Of a stretch of DNA of 7,342 nt, positions 5,889 through 7,342 are shown one piece after another. Source of the DNA: Thiobacillus sp. Its GTDB lineage: Bacteria; Pseudomonadota; Gammaproteobacteria; Burkholderiales; Thiobacillaceae. The notes under the pieces were generated by a model. It saw nothing but the letters and a program-made list of their open reading frames with translations, was not told where the DNA came from and made no database searches. How positions within the stretch are numbered: position 1 is the stretch's first letter; the number at the start of each line of letters is the position of its first letter. Location: positions 1 to 7,342 of the forward strand of contig DONB01000058.1 in assembly GCA_003510325.1 (NCBI GenBank). The letters run 5' to 3'. A program made the position numbers and the translations under genes.

Positions 5889-6775
5889 TTCTTGATCCCG
5901 GCCAGCCGCACCCAGCCCTCGTCGACGGCAGGCGGGTCGAAGACGAACCCGTCGCGGTAAACCGCCATCACCTCGTCGGCCTGCTCGGCCAGGATGCCCG
6001 ACAGCACCAGCTGTCCGCCCGTGCGTACCCGGCCCGTCAGCAGCGGCGCCATGCCCTTGAGCGGATTGGTGAGGATGTTGGCGACGACGATGTCGTACTG
6101 CCCTGGCGCGAGTTCGCCCGGCAGGCAAAAATGCGCCGCTACATCGTTGAGCTCGGCGTTGTCGCGCGAGGAGACGACCGCCTGTTCGTCGATGTCGACG
6201 CCGTCGACCCGGATGGCGCCGAGCTTGGCTGCGGCGATGGCGAGGATGCCGGAGCCGCAGCCGTAGTCCAGCAGCGTACCGCCGCCGGCCAGGTGGGTGT
6301 CGAGCCAGCGCAGGCACAGCCGCGTGGTGGGGTGGCTGCCGGTGCCGAAGGCGAGGCCGGGATCGAGCTTGAGATTGATCGCGTTGCTGTCTGGCGCGTC
6401 GTGCCAGGTCGGCACGATCCACAGGCGCGGCGAGATCGGGATGGGGTCGAACTGCGACTGGGTCAGGCGCACCCAGTCCTGTTCGGCCACGGTTTCGACC
6501 GTGTACTCGGCGGGAAGCGGGACCCCAGCCTGTTGCGCGGCTGCGGCCAGGGTTTTCGCCACGTCGGCATGCTCATCCAGCAGCACCACGGCAATGCTGT
6601 GCGGCCACAGTTCGGCGGTCGGGTGGTCGGGTTCGCCGAACAGCGGCGTTTCGTCGACCGTGCCGGCGTCGGCGTCTTCCAGCGACACCGACAGCGCGCC
6701 CGCTTCCATCAGCGCATCGGACAAGGGCTCGGCCTGTTTGGAGTCGACGAGGATGCGGACAGATTGCCAGGGCAT
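5885..6775 (-). CDS. prmA: Ribosomal protein L11 methyltransferase
   Basis: PrmA methylates ribosomal protein L11 using S-adenosylmethionine. The 296 residues compare well with E. coli (293). The N-terminal substrate-recognition part begins MPWQSVRILVD. The linker region contains EQDWVRLTQSQFDPIPISPRLWI (from 98). The methyltransferase domain shows LDPGLAFGTGSHPTT (137-151), LLDYGCGSGILAIAAAKLG (168-186) as the SAM-binding loop, the acidic GVDIDEQAV (192-200), and the catalytic-family VANILTNPL (231-239). The in-frame ATG at 6835 would add 20 residues encoded by the palindromic repeat between accC and this gene, so I prefer the ATG at 6775. No strong Shine-Dalgarno precedes it, so the start is likely but not proven. 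The gene follows accC by 72 nt and overlaps the DUF3426 gene by 4 nt; co-transcription is likely. Confidence 0.96.
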   Translation of the reverse strand: MPWQSVRILVDSKQAEPLSDALMEAGALSVSLEDADAGTVDETPLFGEPDHPTAELWPHSIAVVLLDEHADVAKTLAAAAQQAGVPLPAEYTVETVAEQDWVRLTQSQFDPIPISPRLWIVPTWHDAPDSNAINLKLDPGLAFGTGSHPTTRLCLRWLDTHLAGGGTLLDYGCGSGILAIAAAKLGAIRVDGVDIDEQAVVSSRDNAELNDVAAHFCLPGELAPGQYDIVVANILTNPLKGMAPLLTGRVRTGGQLVLSGILAEQADEVMAVYRDGFVFDPPAVDEGWVRLAGIKK

Positions 6776-6797
6776 GGTTGTTGAAGGCTGAGGTGCA

Positions 6798-6837
6798 AGG
6801 TGGAAGGACGGGACGCCTGGCGTCCTGCCCTTCACCT
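6798..6837. repeat. Imperfect inverted repeat in the accC-prmA gap
   Basis: Left arm 6798-6817 (AGGTGGAAGGACGGGACGCC) pairs imperfectly with right arm 6819-6837. The innermost GGACGCC (6811-6817) and GGCGTCC (6819-6825) are perfect complements separated by one base. Additional AGGTG/AAGG units lie at 6784-6807. No U-tract follows on the minus strand, so it is unlikely to terminate accC transcription by itself. It is a palindromic intergenic element of unknown role that separates the accC stop from the prmA start. Confidence 0.7.
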
Positions 6838-6847
6838 CATCGCCCTG

Positions 6848-7342
6848 TCAGCCCTTTTCCCCCGCCAGTTTGTGCTCCAGGTAATGGATGCTGGTGCCGC
6901 CGGCGATGAAGGCGGCGTCGTGCATCAGGTCCTGGTGCAGCGGGATGTTGCTCTGGATGCCCTCGATCACCATTTCCATCAGCGCGCCGCGCATGCGGGC
7001 AATGGCCTGGTCGCGGGTGTCGCCGTAGGCGATCAGCTTGCCGATCATCGAATCGTAGTGCGGCGGCACGTAATAGCCGTGATACACGTGCGAGTCAACG
7101 CGGATGCCGGGGCCGCCGGGCGCGTGGTAGTTGGTGAGCTTGCCGGGGCTGGGGACGAAGGTGGTCGGATGCTCGGCGTTGATGCGGCACTCGATGGCGT
7201 GTCCCTTGAAGCGGATGTCCTTTTGCTGGAACGGCAGTTTTTCGCCGGCGGCGACACGGATCTGCGTCTGCACGATGTCGATGCCGGTGATGAGTTCGGT
7301 CACCGGATGCTCGACCTGCACGCGGGTGTTCATCTCGATGAA
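6848..7342 (-). CDS. accC: Acetyl-CoA carboxylase biotin carboxylase subunit, 3' part (cut by window edge)
   Basis: The last 164 residues of AccC, which carboxylates the biotin of AccB using ATP and bicarbonate in the first step of fatty-acid synthesis. The visible part begins at [16 protein letters not shown], which carries the family's metal-binding Glu/Asn and catalytic Arg. It continues through [31 protein letters not shown] and [18 protein letters not shown] to [12 protein letters not shown] near the end. These match the C-terminal third of E. coli AccC (449 residues), so only the upstream two thirds is missing, off the right edge. The stop is TGA at 6850-6848. The usual partner accB would be expected upstream, outside the window. 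Confidence 0.97.
   Translation of the reverse strand, partial: FIEMNTRVQVEHPVTELITGIDIVQTQIRVAAGEKLPFQQKDIRFKGHAIECRINAEHPTTFVPSPGKLTNYHAPGGPGIRVDSHVYHGYYVPPHYDSMIGKLIAYGDTRDQAIARMRGALMEMVIEGIQSNIPLHQDLMHDAAFIAGGTSIHYLEHKLAGEKG

Noticed and set aside
4851..6422. A long open frame extending the DUF3426 protein upstream through prmA to 523 residues
   Set aside because: The extra 178 residues are an Arg-rich shadow of prmA in another frame; the zinc ribbon right after GTG 5888 and the GTGA overlap mark the true start.

Overview
The window looks like chromosomal DNA of a GC-rich (by eye above 60%) betaproteobacterium. The evidence is the accC-prmA-DUF3426 gene block, a glycine riboswitch in front of gcvT, and a glycine decarboxylase P-protein encoded as two separate subunits. 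A lineage near the Nitrosomonadales/Gallionellales/Thiobacillus group would fit, but I infer this from gene style and did not run a search. Every recognisable gene lies on the minus strand, so transcription runs from high to low coordinates.

In transcription order, the window opens with the last third of accC (biotin carboxylase; 7342-6848). It is followed by prmA (ribosomal protein L11 methyltransferase; 6775-5885) and, overlapping the prmA stop by 4 nt, a zinc-ribbon/DUF3426 membrane protein gene (5888-4851). A 311-nt gene-free stretch (4540-4850) then carries a candidate promoter, a tandem glycine riboswitch and an intrinsic terminator whose U-tract ends just upstream of the next gene. After this control region come gcvT (4539-3460), gcvH (3339-2950), gcvPA (2833-1457), a small DUF3144-like gene (1447-1163), tpx (thiol peroxidase; 1090-599) and the start of gcvPB (512-1, running off the window).

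The gcv genes encode the T-protein, H-protein and both P-protein halves of the glycine cleavage system. This system breaks glycine into CO2, ammonia and a methylene group carried by tetrahydrofolate. The L-protein (dihydrolipoamide dehydrogenase) is not in view, as is common. The riboswitch would couple the operon to glycine level. GcvPA and GcvPB must assemble together, yet their genes are separated by the DUF3144-like gene and tpx.

Intergenic space is filled with palindromic repeat DNA: two related copies of a roughly 90-110 bp element in opposite orientation flank gcvH, and separate imperfect inverted repeats lie before gcvPB and before prmA. I see no mobile element with a transposase, no CRISPR array, no tRNA or rRNA, and no convincing undescribed system. 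The most interesting points are the riboswitch and terminator architecture, the inverted repeat pair around gcvH, and the broken-up gcvPA/gcvPB arrangement.
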